Of a stretch of DNA of 64,000 nucleotides, positions 7,950 through 15,940 are shown piece by piece; position 1 is the first letter of the stretch, and each line of letters opens with the position of its first letter. Position numbers and translations under genes: made by a program. The DNA is taken from the NCBI GenBank assembly GCA_903900265.1, contig CAIUMM010000210.1:1-64000 (forward strand), written 5' to 3'. The notes under the pieces are model-generated. The model was not told the origin of the DNA, did not search any database, and saw only the letters and a program-made list of their open reading frames with translations. The DNA comes from an uncultured Pseudomonadota bacterium (GTDB taxonomy: Bacteria > Myxococcota_A > UBA796 > SXON01).

Positions 7950-8978
7950 TTACCACTCCCTCGTCATCTGCTCGAGATTGAGCGGGTTCATCGCGGCTGG
8001 TCCGTCCGTCGGGACCATGATCACCTGCGTGTTCTTCAGCGCGTCGGCCATCTTCAACCCCACGAGGTTCGACGCCCCCGCGGTGGTGAGCGCGTCGTTC
8101 TCCAGACGCTTGGATTCGGCCTTGGCGAGCTCCACGAGTAAGTCGCCTTCGGCCACCCGCTTGCGGCTGTACAAGTCATATTCGGCGGTGATCTTGGCGA
8201 CCTCCGACTTGCCGCGCTGCTGCTCGACGTCGATCGTCGCTTTGCCTTCGGCCAGCACCCGATTTTTTTCGGCCTCCTCCGACGCGGCGATCGCCTCGGC
8301 GCGGTTCTTGAAGACCATCTGGTCTTGAATCTTGCGCTGCTCGATCGCGTCCTGGTACCGGGCGTCGTAGCTGTAGTGGCGAACCATCACGCCCCAGACC
8401 TGAATGCCCGCCGGCTCCAGCTCTTTGGTGAGCAACGCTGTCGCCTCCGTGGCTTTCTGGCGACGCAGCGCGCCTGCATAGAATTGCTCGGCGTTCAAGT
8501 CGCCGAGCTTCTGGCGCAGCACCTGGTCGGCGCGGGGCAGCACCAGCGCGGTCACGTACAGCCGTCCCGGACCTACGGAGGTGATGAGCTTGTAGGCGTC
8601 GACGATGCGGTAGAGCACGCTGACGTCGACGGTGACGCGGTAGCCTTCCGAGGTCTGGATGTTGATGGACGGCGCGTAGTCGGCCTCTGCGCTGGCTTGC
8701 AGCCGATCGTCGTTGAACTCGAGGATCTGGAGCTTGCGCGGAAAGACGTGAAAGCGCTCGTAGCCGGGGATGACGAGGTGTGTTCCAGGCGCGAAAACGT
8801 CGGTTTGTAGTCCCTTTCCCGTGCCAAAGTACACCTGTCGGATGCCAAACTCGTCCGGCGCGATGCTCACCGTGGTGGTCAACCACAAGAACACGGTGAC
8901 AAACAGCGCGACGCCGCCGAGGACCAGGTACCGGATAAACCCGCCAGAAACTTTGGGAAGCTCTACTTTTACCGCCAT
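7950..8978 (-). CDS. SPFH/band-7 (prohibitin-like) membrane protein
   Basis: 342 residues: one N-terminal membrane segment (around residues 15-36, YLVLGGVALFVTVFLWLTTT), then an SPFH domain (SIAPDEFGIRQVYFG, FAPGTHLVIPGYERFHVFPR, YRVTVDVSVLYRIVDAYKLI) and a coiled-coil with AEAIAASEEAEKNRVLAEGK. The layout is that of HflK/HflC/stomatin proteins, which form large ring scaffolds on membranes and modulate proteases or lipid domains. The start ATG has GGAG seven bases upstream, inside the end of the preceding gene. The partner lipoprotein gene follows two bases after the stop, so the two are probably co-translated as a hetero-oligomeric pair. Confidence 0.88.
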   Translation of the reverse strand: MAVKVELPKVSGGFIRYLVLGGVALFVTVFLWLTTTVSIAPDEFGIRQVYFGTGKGLQTDVFAPGTHLVIPGYERFHVFPRKLQILEFNDDRLQASAEADYAPSINIQTSEGYRVTVDVSVLYRIVDAYKLITSVGPGRLYVTALVLPRADQVLRQKLGDLNAEQFYAGALRRQKATEATALLTKELEPAGIQVWGVMVRHYSYDARYQDAIEQRKIQDQMVFKNRAEAIAASEEAEKNRVLAEGKATIDVEQQRGKSEVAKITAEYDLYSRKRVAEGDLLVELAKAESKRLENDALTTAGASNLVGLKMADALKNTQVIMVPTDGPAAMNPLNLEQMTREW

Positions 8979-8981
8979 GAT

Positions 8982-9596
8982 TCAGCTCCGTTCGCGTTGG
9001 GAGGCCGCGGCGTGATTTGGGGTCGACTCGGCGCCCGCGTTCGTGGCGGCGGTCGGTCGGTCAGGAATAGGCAATGTGGGGGCCAGCCGCTCATCGGCGT
9101 CCTGGAGCTGCCCGAGGTCGTCGGCGAGCGCTTGGAGCTCGGCCTGATAGCGGCGGCGCGCGAGCACCCCGAGCCACTCGGGCCAGAACAGCCCCACGAA
9201 CGGGAGCACGTTGAAGGCGAGATCCCACGGACCCGGCGCGAGCACCATCATCACGCGCGCGGCGATCATGCCGGCGAAAAGCGGCATGAAGCGTTGCAGG
9301 ACGAGGTTCGACGGCGTGAGTGAGGCCCGGCGTTCGGCGCGGTTTTGTTCGAGCGCGAGGCGCACGTAGCGGGGCAGAAAGGTGCCCGTCGACTCCCGCT
9401 CGATGCGAGTTGCTTGCGCATCGTCACCGAGGAGCCCGCGGCACTCTCCCGCGACATTTTTGGCGATCTCCGCGGTTGTGGACTCCATCGCCGCTCGCGC
9501 AGCGGCGGGATCGTCCAGATGCGCGCGCCGCACCGGCTCCAGGCGCTCGATCAGGTTCGCGGCGAGGGTGTCCAAGCGGAAGGAGGGGGGAGCCAT
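8982..9596 (-). CDS. small protein with two membrane helices, linked to SPFH genes
   Basis: Not recognised. 204 residues: a charged helical N-terminal part (about residues 1-100), a hydrophobic hairpin around residues 105-145 (FMPLFAGMIAARVMMVLAPG, then LAFNVLPFVGLFW), and a charged helix (RRRYQAELQALADDLGQLQD) before a low-complexity tail. The ATG at 9596 is preferred to the GTG immediately before it. Its stop lies three bases before the ATG of the SPFH gene, so it should be cotranscribed. It may be an accessory or docking subunit for the SPFH complex; that is inference from position. Confidence 0.7.
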   Translation of the reverse strand: MAPPSFRLDTLAANLIERLEPVRRAHLDDPAAARAAMESTTAEIAKNVAGECRGLLGDDAQATRIERESTGTFLPRYVRLALEQNRAERRASLTPSNLVLQRFMPLFAGMIAARVMMVLAPGPWDLAFNVLPFVGLFWPEWLGVLARRRYQAELQALADDLGQLQDADERLAPTLPIPDRPTAATNAGAESTPNHAAASQRERS

Positions 9597-9652
9597 CACG
9601 GATCGTCGTAAGCGACATCGACGTTCGCCGCTACGTTGCCGGTGCGCGGTCG

Positions 9653-11215
9653 TTACCAGGGCACGTCGGGCGTGTGGTCGGGCGGCAGTCTCCCCGAGCG
9701 GATCAGCGCGCTTGTAGCGGCGAGGCAGGGCTCAAGGATTTGGTCGTCTTCCCAGAACGGGACGACCTCGCGCACGGTCTTGCGGGCGGCCTCGACGCCG
9801 GGGGCTCCAGCCAGCGGCGGTTCGACCAAGCGTTGGCCTCCGTGAAAGCGCACGCCCGCGCGGCGAAAGTCCAGCGCTTGCGCGGCGAACAGCGCTTCGA
9901 TGCCGACGATGTCGGCGCAGCACTCGAGCACGCGCAGGGTGAGCCTGCCCGCGATCGGGCCCATGCTGACGTGATCTTCGCTGTGTTGCACGGTGGGGAT
10001 GCTGTCGACGACCGCCGGATGCGACAGCCCCTTGCACTCGCTGGCGAGGCTCGCGGCGGTGTACTGCGCGATCATCAGCCCCGAGTTCAGGCCGGTGCCC
10101 TCCACGAGGAAGCTGGGAAGATCACCGACGAGATGCCCGGTGCAGAGTCGGTACGTGCGACGTTCGGACTGCGTGATCGCCTGAGTGAGCGCGGCGCGCA
10201 GGTAATCGAGCGCCAGCGCGACCGGCGCGCCGTGAAAGTTCCCCACCTCGACGATGCCTTCGTCCTCCAACCACAGCGGGTTGTCGCACGCGCCGTTCAG
10301 CTCGCGGATCACGATCCCCGCGACGTGATCGATGGCTTCGGTCAGCGCCCCGATCACCGCCGGGGCGGCGCGCAGGCTGAAGGGATCGGGCGCTCGGCCT
10401 GCGTAGGCGAGCTCGGATCCAGCCAGCAAGGTCCGAAGCTCGCGCGCCACGCGCTCCCCGCCTGCGTGTCCGCGCAGCGCCATCGCGCCGGGCGACAGGC
10501 AGCGCAGGTCGGCTTGCAGGGCCTCCATGGTCATTCCGCACGCGACCACCAAGGCGTCGCGTACCCGCTGGGCCCGAAACACCGCCATCGCGCCCATCGC
10601 CGCGGTCAGGGTCGCGCCGTTGATGAGGGCGAGTGCCTCTTTGGGGGTGGGGTCCACGGGGCGCAAGCGGTACGCGCCGAGATCCACGCGTTCGGCGCGG
10701 GTGCCATCCGGCAGAAAAACCGCGCCGCCTAGTCCACAATACACTCGGGCGGCGTGTGCGAGCGGAGCGAGGTCACCGGCCGCCCCGACGCTGCCCTGCG
10801 AAGGGATGACCGGCGTGATCCCGGCGTTCAACAGGTCCAGTATGCGCTGCACGGTCTCGGGCCGCACGCCGCTCGCACCGACCGCGAGCACGTTCGCGCG
10901 GCAGACCAGCAAGGCGCGCGCCAGCGGGATGGGGAGCGGCGCGCCTACGGCCGAGCAGTGGCTCAGAATGAAGCCCCGCGGATCGGCCGCGCTGGAGCCG
11001 GCGGCCTGCAGGCGGGTGCCCAACAGCTGGCGGCGTTTGCCTTCCAGAAGCTCGGTGCCTTCGCCGAAGGCGCGAACCGACGCGGCCATGGCTTTTTGGG
11101 CCTCTCCGCCGAGGACGACGCGGGCTCCGTGCGCGACGGCGGCCACGTGGTCCGGTCGTAGCGCGTTGCCGTTGAGAACCACGGTGCCCTTCGCGGGCTG
11201 GGGAATGCTGGGCAT
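9653..11215 (-). CDS. histidine/aromatic ammonia-lyase homologue lacking the MIO serine
   Basis: 520 residues, full length for the HAL/PAL family. The scaffold is clear: RANVLAVGASGVRPE, PSQGSVG.AGDLAPLAH, LINGA, RELNGACDNPLW, GNFHGAP, GLNSGLMIAQY, EDHVSMGP and IEALFAAQALDFR. Catalytic positions are changed. The tripeptide that cyclises to the MIO prosthetic group, normally Ala-Ser-Gly, is Ala145-Ala146-Gly147 (codons GCG GCC GGT). The N-terminal active-site Tyr (YGxNTGFG) aligns with Phe50 in FGEGT. The second active-site Tyr (YSLRCxPQ) is Phe279 in FSLRAAPA. I infer that it cannot deaminate by the MIO mechanism and is a pseudoenzyme or has a new activity. It lies 56 bases upstream of the SPFH-linked genes on the same strand and diverges from a thioesterase gene. 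Confidence 0.88.
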   Translation of the reverse strand: MPSIPQPAKGTVVLNGNALRPDHVAAVAHGARVVLGGEAQKAMAASVRAFGEGTELLEGKRRQLLGTRLQAAGSSAADPRGFILSHCSAVGAPLPIPLARALLVCRANVLAVGASGVRPETVQRILDLLNAGITPVIPSQGSVGAAGDLAPLAHAARVYCGLGGAVFLPDGTRAERVDLGAYRLRPVDPTPKEALALINGATLTAAMGAMAVFRAQRVRDALVVACGMTMEALQADLRCLSPGAMALRGHAGGERVARELRTLLAGSELAYAGRAPDPFSLRAAPAVIGALTEAIDHVAGIVIRELNGACDNPLWLEDEGIVEVGNFHGAPVALALDYLRAALTQAITQSERRTYRLCTGHLVGDLPSFLVEGTGLNSGLMIAQYTAASLASECKGLSHPAVVDSIPTVQHSEDHVSMGPIAGRLTLRVLECCADIVGIEALFAAQALDFRRAGVRFHGGQRLVEPPLAGAPGVEAARKTVREVVPFWEDDQILEPCLAATSALIRSGRLPPDHTPDVPW

Positions 11216-11288
11216 CGGGCGCGCTTATCGCGTCAGGCCCTCCGTCTGCGGGGGCTGGCAGTAAATGCCTGCCTCGATAGGAGGAGGA

Positions 11289-11708
11289 ATGCGGTTTCAT
11301 GAACAGGTAATGGGCGTCTACTTTGACGACCTCGACGCGTTTCAGGTGCTCCACAACGCCCGCTACTTGTTGCTTTTTGAGCGTACAATCGGGTCCTTCT
11401 GGATGAAGCTCGGCTGGGGCGCGCTGCTCGCTCCAGCGGACAACCCCGATCAATACCACGTGGTCCGCGCCAATCACATCACCTACGATCGACCGGTGCG
11501 CGGCGTAGGCGAAGTGCGCGTTCGCATCTGGGTGGAGCGCATGGGTGCGACCAGCCTGACCTTTGCGATGCGGCTGCTCCCCATGGACCACGACGAGCCC
11601 TATGCCACTGCGACGCGCACCATCGTGCGGGTCGACCCGACCACCTTCGCGCCCGTCCCGTGGACGGACGACCTCCGGCAGAAGTTGAAGCCGATCACCG
11701 GCGGCTGA
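11289..11708 (+). CDS. hotdog-fold acyl-CoA thioesterase (4HBT family)
   Basis: 139 residues, right size for a single-hotdog 4-hydroxybenzoyl-CoA-type thioesterase. The N-terminal motif FDDLDAFQVLHNARYLLLFE matches the family's active-site segment (Asp/Asn plus helix). It is followed by ITYDRPVRGVGEVRVRIWVE and a typical beta-sheet core. ATG at 11289 is preceded by AGGAGG with 4-base spacing, which beats the upstream ATG at 11265. It diverges from the ammonia-lyase-like gene across about 70 bases, so the two may share regulation. Substrate is unknown; it is likely cytoplasmic acyl-CoA or acyl-ACP hydrolysis. Confidence 0.85.
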   Translation: MRFHEQVMGVYFDDLDAFQVLHNARYLLLFERTIGSFWMKLGWGALLAPADNPDQYHVVRANHITYDRPVRGVGEVRVRIWVERMGATSLTFAMRLLPMDHDEPYATATRTIVRVDPTTFAPVPWTDDLRQKLKPITGG

Positions 11709-11722
11709 TTCGCACCCGGCGT

Positions 11723-12145
11723 TCAGGGCAAGAAGCGGCTGCGCTCGTTGGGTTGGGGCAACCTACATGCATCGAGCCTGCCCCATACCCGATAGCGATG
11801 CCGCGCGAACAGCCGGTATCCAAGGTCCGTCAGCGCGCGCGGCAACACGCCAAGCCAAGCGATCGCCCGCCAGGGGCCGTTGAGCCTGCGACAGATGCGG
11901 AAGATCGCGGTGGAGTGGACGCTGATGCGCTCGTTGCCGTCCCCGTCGGTCTCCACCAGCACGATGCTGTCGAGGTCCGGCGGAAGCGGGTGCCGCTGGA
12001 GCACAGCAGCCGCGGTCTCGCCCTCGAGCGCCGCAAACTGAAACTGCCCGCTGGGGTCATGCTCCAGCAGCCACTGCACCGACACATCGCAAAACCCGCA
12101 GCGACCATCGTAGAGGACCAGCGGTTTGGCGGCGGGAGCGTTCAC
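11723..12145 (-). CDS. DCC-family thiol-disulfide oxidoreductase-like protein (DUF393)
   Basis: 140 residues with the defining N-terminal motif LVLYDGRCGFCDVSVQWLL (CxxC in a DxxCxxC context), then ISVHSTAIFRICRRLNGPW and LTDLGYRLFARHRYRVWG, which are the conserved blocks of DUF393. The family is thioredoxin-like and predicted to have redox activity. It is last in a minus-strand series starting at the TolQ gene near 14650, nine bases after the START-like gene's stop, and converges on the thioesterase gene. Confidence 0.88.
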   Translation of the reverse strand: MNAPAAKPLVLYDGRCGFCDVSVQWLLEHDPSGQFQFAALEGETAAAVLQRHPLPPDLDSIVLVETDGDGNERISVHSTAIFRICRRLNGPWRAIAWLGVLPRALTDLGYRLFARHRYRVWGRLDACRLPQPNERSRFLP

Positions 12146-12154
12146 GCCGGCAAG

Positions 12155-12859
12155 CTAATCGCCGAAACAGGGAAGCGTAGCGCCATCGGCGCCGGGTTGG
12201 GTACAATCTCGGACGTAGCGACGGTGCATGCTGTGGGCATCCCGCTCGATAGACGCGTAGAGCTCGGGCAGCTTGAGCGCCGCGTATTGGTCGGCTGCGC
12301 TCGCCGGTAGCTGTCCGCCCAGGTCCACGCGCGCCTGGTAGATCGCCAGCGTTGCGTTGGGGCTGAGCGAGAGCAAGAGCCAGTTGCCGCGGTTTTGGGG
12401 GACCGCCAGCGCCGCGTCGAACGCTGCGGCGTCGGTGCGGCTGCGTGCGTTGGGGAGCTGCTCAGGCTCGGTCTCCCACCATCGCTCCCAAACGCCGGCT
12501 GAAGCGAGCGCGGCGTTGTTGTGGCTCTCCGCGACCCAATGTCGGTCCTGAAACGGCCAGGGCAGGTCCAGCCGTTGGTACAGGTACTTGCCGCTGGCCC
12601 ACGCACCGCGCCACGCCACCTGCGTAAGCCCGGCCACCTCGTCTACCGGATGGTCGTCGGTGACCGCCAACCACACCGCCGGAAGCGAATCCGCGATGAT
12701 GCCCACCCCGCGGACGCCGCGGTCGGATTGCTCGTGCGCGACCTTGCCCGCCGCGAGCGCGGTCCAGAATGCGTCAAGCGCGCCGGGAGGCATCTTTGCA
12801 GATGCTTCCACGACGCGCTCGACCCTTGCCCACGCTTGCGCGAGCTCGGAGGCGGTCAT
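12155..12859 (-). CDS. START-like (SRPBCC) domain protein
   Basis: 234 residues without signal peptide or membrane segment. The order of segments resembles START lipid-transfer domains: YLYQRLDLPWPFQDRHWV (the PWPxxxRD-like block), NWLLLSLSPNATLAIYQARV, then DLGGQLPASAADQYAALKLPELY and a C-terminal helix. The recognition is by pattern and moderate. Its ATG overlaps the upstream TolR-like gene's stop by 4 bases (ATGA), so it is translationally coupled to an energy-transducing TolQ/TolR module. A lipid- or hydrophobic-ligand-binding role linked to envelope transport is inference. Confidence 0.6.
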   Translation of the reverse strand: MTASELAQAWARVERVVEASAKMPPGALDAFWTALAAGKVAHEQSDRGVRGVGIIADSLPAVWLAVTDDHPVDEVAGLTQVAWRGAWASGKYLYQRLDLPWPFQDRHWVAESHNNAALASAGVWERWWETEPEQLPNARSRTDAAAFDAALAVPQNRGNWLLLSLSPNATLAIYQARVDLGGQLPASAADQYAALKLPELYASIERDAHSMHRRYVRDCTQPGADGATLPCFGD

Positions 12860-13461
12860 CCTTCGGGTGCTGCCGCTTCGCCTGCGGGCGTGATCTCGTC
12901 ACCGGCAGGGTCAACCTTGCCGGGGTTCGATACGAACTTGAACTTGGCCCAACCGGCTTCGTTCGCCGAGCCGATCACCCGACGCACGAGACGGAAGTCC
13001 GTCTTGACGTCGGCCTGAAGGATCAGCAGACCTTGGTAGGTCGCAGCGTCATCCCGGCCTTCAATCTTCTCGCGGAACTCACGTTGCGCGACCAGAGTCT
13101 TCACCAGACCCGGGATGGGTGCGCCAGCCGCAGCGGCCAGCTCATCGCCCATCTCGGATTCGGGGATCTCCATGTTGTCGACGAGCAACATGCCTTCGTT
13201 GTTCATCATCACGACCGTTCCGGGGTCTTCGAGCGGGGTGCCCGAGACGACGGTGGGCGTCTTGATCTTGGAGTTCGGCGTCACCTGACCGGCGGCGGTG
13301 AACAACTGGATCAGGAAGATGACGAGGATGGTGAACATGTCAACCATCGCAGTCAGGTTCAAGCTGGCGAACATGCCCTTCTTCCCGCCGGAGAGCGGGC
13401 TGGAGCGCAAGCGACCAATCGGGGCGAACGCCGGACGGCGTCCTGGAGTGATGACAGGCAA
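12856..13461 (-). CDS. ExbD/TolR-family protein (second copy of the first module)
   Basis: 201 residues. A basic cytoplasmic tail (residues 1-30) is followed by one membrane helix, NLTAMVDMFTILVIFLIQLF, with the Asp that is essential for proton use in ExbD/TolR, and then a periplasmic domain ending in an Ala/Glu/Pro-rich tail. The family pairs with TolQ/ExbB pentamers to use proton motive force at the envelope. The gene follows another ExbD-like gene by two bases and overlaps the START-like gene by four. Two different ExbD-like subunits with one TolQ-like subunit is typical of gliding/Agl-type or uncharacterised modules rather than classic TolQR. Confidence 0.88.
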   Translation of the reverse strand: MPVITPGRRPAFAPIGRLRSSPLSGGKKGMFASLNLTAMVDMFTILVIFLIQLFTAAGQVTPNSKIKTPTVVSGTPLEDPGTVVMMNNEGMLLVDNMEIPESEMGDELAAAAGAPIPGLVKTLVAQREFREKIEGRDDAATYQGLLILQADVKTDFRLVRRVIGSANEAGWAKFKFVSNPGKVDPAGDEITPAGEAAAPEG

Positions 13462-13463
13462 GG

Positions 13464-13985
13464 TTAGCCTCCAGCCGCGGGAGCCGGCGCTGCCGGAACC
13501 CCATCGGGAGTGGTCGAGGGTGCGCCACCTGCGAGAGCGGTCTGGGGGTACCCGAACTCACGAGTGAGGTCGAGGGCCTTGATCATCTCTTCGTAGGGGA
13601 CACCGTCGTCGGTGTTGATGACGACCATCTGCTCGGTGGGGAAGGCGTCGTGGTCAGCCTTGATCAGCTCTTTGAGCTGCTTCCAGTCCTGATCTTCGCC
13701 AATCTTCGGCAGCTGCTTGCCGTCTTCCACCTTGCGAGCGATCCACATGCCATCCCCGCGCACGTGGATTTTAAGCGGAGGCTGCGGAGGCGGATCGGGG
13801 ATTTCAACGTCCGGGTTGGGGGGCGAGATCGCCTGCTCGACATCGATCGAGGCGATCTGGGTCCACACGGCCGCGATCATCAGGAACGCAATCAGACACG
13901 ACAAGAAGTCGATGAAGGGGACCAAGTTCAGGTCCACCATCATGCCCTTGCCACGGCCCTTGCCGCCTTCGACGCTTACTCCCAT
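13464..13985 (-). CDS. ExbD/TolR-family protein (first copy of the first module)
   Basis: 173 residues with one N-terminal membrane helix, VDLNLVPFIDFLSCLIAFLM, carrying the proton-path Asp. A Pro-rich stretch (DVEIPDPPPQPPLK) follows, then a periplasmic domain with EQMVVINTDDGVPYEEMIKAL as in TolR and an Ala/Pro tail. ATG at 13985 is chosen because it follows the TolQ-like gene's stop by four bases; an earlier ATG at 14030 would overlap that gene by about 40 bases. It is expected to assemble with the adjacent TolQ-like protein in the inner membrane. Confidence 0.88.
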   Translation of the reverse strand: MGVSVEGGKGRGKGMMVDLNLVPFIDFLSCLIAFLMIAAVWTQIASIDVEQAISPPNPDVEIPDPPPQPPLKIHVRGDGMWIARKVEDGKQLPKIGEDQDWKQLKELIKADHDAFPTEQMVVINTDDGVPYEEMIKALDLTREFGYPQTALAGGAPSTTPDGVPAAPAPAAGG

Positions 13986-13989
13986 TGGG

Positions 13990-14652
13990 TTACCCGAGAG
14001 CCTGTGCCCCGCCCTCGGCCTTCGCGGCACGGTTGGACAGGACGAAGTTGATCTCGGCTACGACGGCTTCGTTGATGGCTTCCAGCACGTGCTGGGTCTG
14101 AGCCTGAAGGAACGCGTAGAGCAGGAGGACGGGAACGGCGGTGCCGAGGCCGTACGCCGTGCAGTGCATGGCCTCGGAGATACCGGCCGAAAGCAGCGTG
14201 GCCTTCTGGGCGGGGTCGGCGTTCGCAACGGCGCCGAAGGTCTTGATCAGACCCGAGATGGTTCCGAGCAGCGCCGCGAGGGTAGCTGCGTTGGAGAGCA
14301 CCGCGAGGTAGCCGGTACGGGCTTCGATGGTGGGGACTTCGGAGAGAGAAGCCTGGTCGAGAGCGGCCTGGATCTCCTTGTCGGGGCGGTGGGCCTTGAG
14401 CAGGCCGGCGCGCAGGATGCGGGCCAACGGGCCCTGCTTCTGCGAAGACAACCAGCGGATGGCGGCCTGGATGTCGCCGCGCATGATGTGCTGGTTCAAA
14501 CCGGTCAGCAGGGCGTGTTTGTTCTCGCGGGCGTCGACGAGCAGCACCTTCATGCGCTCGAGGGTGATGCCGAGAGAGGCGAGCGCGCATGCGGAGATGA
14601 GGTGCATACCCCAACCGCCTTCCTTGTAAAACTGAACCATTTCACCGATCAC
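13990..14652 (-). CDS. MotA/TolQ/ExbB proton channel family protein (first module)
   Basis: 220 residues from GTG 14652, chosen for the GGAG located five bases upstream; an ATG four codons later is the alternative. The N-terminal helix is GGWGMHLISACALASLGITLERM, and the paired TolQ helices are YLAVLSNAATLAALLGTISGLIKTF and ISEAMHCTAYGLGTAVPVLLLYAFL. The family forms the pentameric inner-membrane channel that powers TolR/ExbD. No TonB or TolA homologue is nearby. It is the first gene of the minus-strand cluster TolQ, TolR, TolR, START-like, DCC. Confidence 0.9.
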   Translation of the reverse strand: MIGEMVQFYKEGGWGMHLISACALASLGITLERMKVLLVDARENKHALLTGLNQHIMRGDIQAAIRWLSSQKQGPLARILRAGLLKAHRPDKEIQAALDQASLSEVPTIEARTGYLAVLSNAATLAALLGTISGLIKTFGAVANADPAQKATLLSAGISEAMHCTAYGLGTAVPVLLLYAFLQAQTQHVLEAINEAVVAEINFVLSNRAAKAEGGAQALG

Positions 14653-14997
14653 GTGGACTCCAATTGGCCGAGGCCGTAAGGGGGGGGCCCCTCGAAAGGG
14701 GAGCGAAGCGGACACTTAGTACCAGACGGCGCGCTGTAGTTCCATGCCAAGGCTGTAAGGAGATCGTCTAGGACATGACTCGCCGGCAGCGTTGCGCTCC
14801 GATTGTGACGTATTTTCAAGCGTTTGTGCACCATCGCGTGGGGTTCGGTGAATTCCATGTCAACGCAACAAAGGGGAGTGAGCGTGCGGGACTGGAGCAA
14901 CTCGGCGCCTTGGTCGTGGCGCGCGGGGCGTCTGTGGGCTACCCGCGACGAAACACGCCGTGAGGCGCTTGAAGCCGGCGACGGCAGGAGTAGAACG
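14653..14997. other. divergent intergenic region between TolQ-like gene and rluB-like gene
   Basis: 345 bases without a convincing gene. It should contain the promoters for both the minus-strand TolQ cluster and the plus-strand pseudouridine synthase. A compact hairpin lies near the TolQ side. An open frame runs through the plus strand into the pseudouridine synthase from 14824, but its codons do not look like that protein family and the well-placed Shine-Dalgarno is at 14983-14990, so I treat it as leader. Confidence 0.6.
14688..14701 (-). promoter_or_regulatory. UUCG-type tetraloop hairpin in the TolQ leader
   Basis: On the minus strand the sequence is CCCCTTTCGAGGGG: a five-base-pair stem (CCCCT/AGGGG) closing a TTCG loop, one of the most stable small RNA hairpins. 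It lies about 35-50 bases upstream of the GTG start. It may protect or pause the transcript; function is inferred only from structure. Confidence 0.4.
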
Positions 14998-15924
14998 ATG
15001 CCCGATTGGTCCGAAGAAGAGCTCGAAGGAAAACAGCGCCTCGCCAAGGTGATGTCCGCGCGAGGGATCGCCAGCCGGCGTGCCGCTGAGCAGATGATCG
15101 CCGACGGCAAGGTCACGGTGAACGATCAGGTGGTCCGGCATCCCGGGCACCCGGTGGATCCCGACAAGGACCGGATCAAGGTCGATGGCCACGTCCTCAA
15201 GCGCGCGCCGCGGCTCGTCTACTATGTGCTCAACAAGCCCAAAGGCTACATCACCGGCCGCGACGATCCCAAGGGTCGGCCTTCGGTGCTCGACTTGCTC
15301 GGGCAGCTGCCAGAGCGCGTGGAGCCGGTCGGACGGCTGGACTTCAACACCGAAGGCGTGCTGCTGCTCACCAACGACGGTCCGCTCGCGCACAAGCTGA
15401 CGCACCCTTCTACGGGCGTGCCGAAGCGCTACATGGCGAAGATCTACCGCACGCCGACCGCCACCACGCTCGCGCGCATCGAGCGCGGCGTGCTGCTCGA
15501 AGACGGACCCACCGGCCCGTGCAAGGTCCGCGTGGTCGAGAGCACCGACGCGGGCAACTGCTGGGTGGAGATCACCGTCACCGAGGGCCGCAACCGTCTC
15601 GTGCGCCGCTTGTTCGCGTCGCTCGGACACCCGGTCGCCAAGCTGCGCCGCGAGTCCTTCGCGACCATCGCGCTGCGCGACCTTGAGCTGGGTGCGATGC
15701 GCATGTTGACGGTCGACGAGATCTCCCGGCTCCGCGAGCTGGTGGAAGGCGTGGCTCCGCAAGAGGCGGGCAAGAAGGCCCGCGGAAGCAAGGTCGGCTT
15801 TGCCAAGCCCGACCCCGAGTGGATCGAGAAGCGTACGCGCAAGGCGCGCCGCATGAAGGCGCGCGCCGGCAAGACGCAGCGCGCTCCTCGCATCGGCAAG
15901 GTGAACAACCCCGGAAAGGCGTGA
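14998..15924 (+). CDS. 16S/23S rRNA pseudouridine synthase, RsuA/RluB family
   Basis: 308 residues. An N-terminal S4 RNA-binding domain (KQRLAKVMSARGIASRRAAE) is followed by the RsuA-type catalytic core with GRLDFNTEGVLLLTNDG; Asp115 is the predicted nucleophile. The family converts a specific uridine in rRNA to pseudouridine. The C-terminus is a Lys/Arg-rich extension of about 55 residues, common in RluB-like members and likely rRNA-binding. ATG at 14998 is chosen for GGCAGGAG seven bases upstream. RluB is more likely than RsuA from the long basic tail, but the target base cannot be fixed from sequence. Confidence 0.9.
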   Translation: MPDWSEEELEGKQRLAKVMSARGIASRRAAEQMIADGKVTVNDQVVRHPGHPVDPDKDRIKVDGHVLKRAPRLVYYVLNKPKGYITGRDDPKGRPSVLDLLGQLPERVEPVGRLDFNTEGVLLLTNDGPLAHKLTHPSTGVPKRYMAKIYRTPTATTLARIERGVLLEDGPTGPCKVRVVESTDAGNCWVEITVTEGRNRLVRRLFASLGHPVAKLRRESFATIALRDLELGAMRMLTVDEISRLRELVEGVAPQEAGKKARGSKVGFAKPDPEWIEKRTRKARRMKARAGKTQRAPRIGKVNNPGKA

Positions 15925-15940
15925 CAGGCGCAGTTTGCCC

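Noticed and set aside
14775-14963. Possible small gene in the 345-base intergenic region
   Set aside because: No ribosome binding site, no recognisable features and shadow-like composition.
14824-14997. N-terminal extension of the pseudouridine synthase
   Set aside because: A good Shine-Dalgarno lies before 14998 and the extension does not resemble the S4 domain start of the family.
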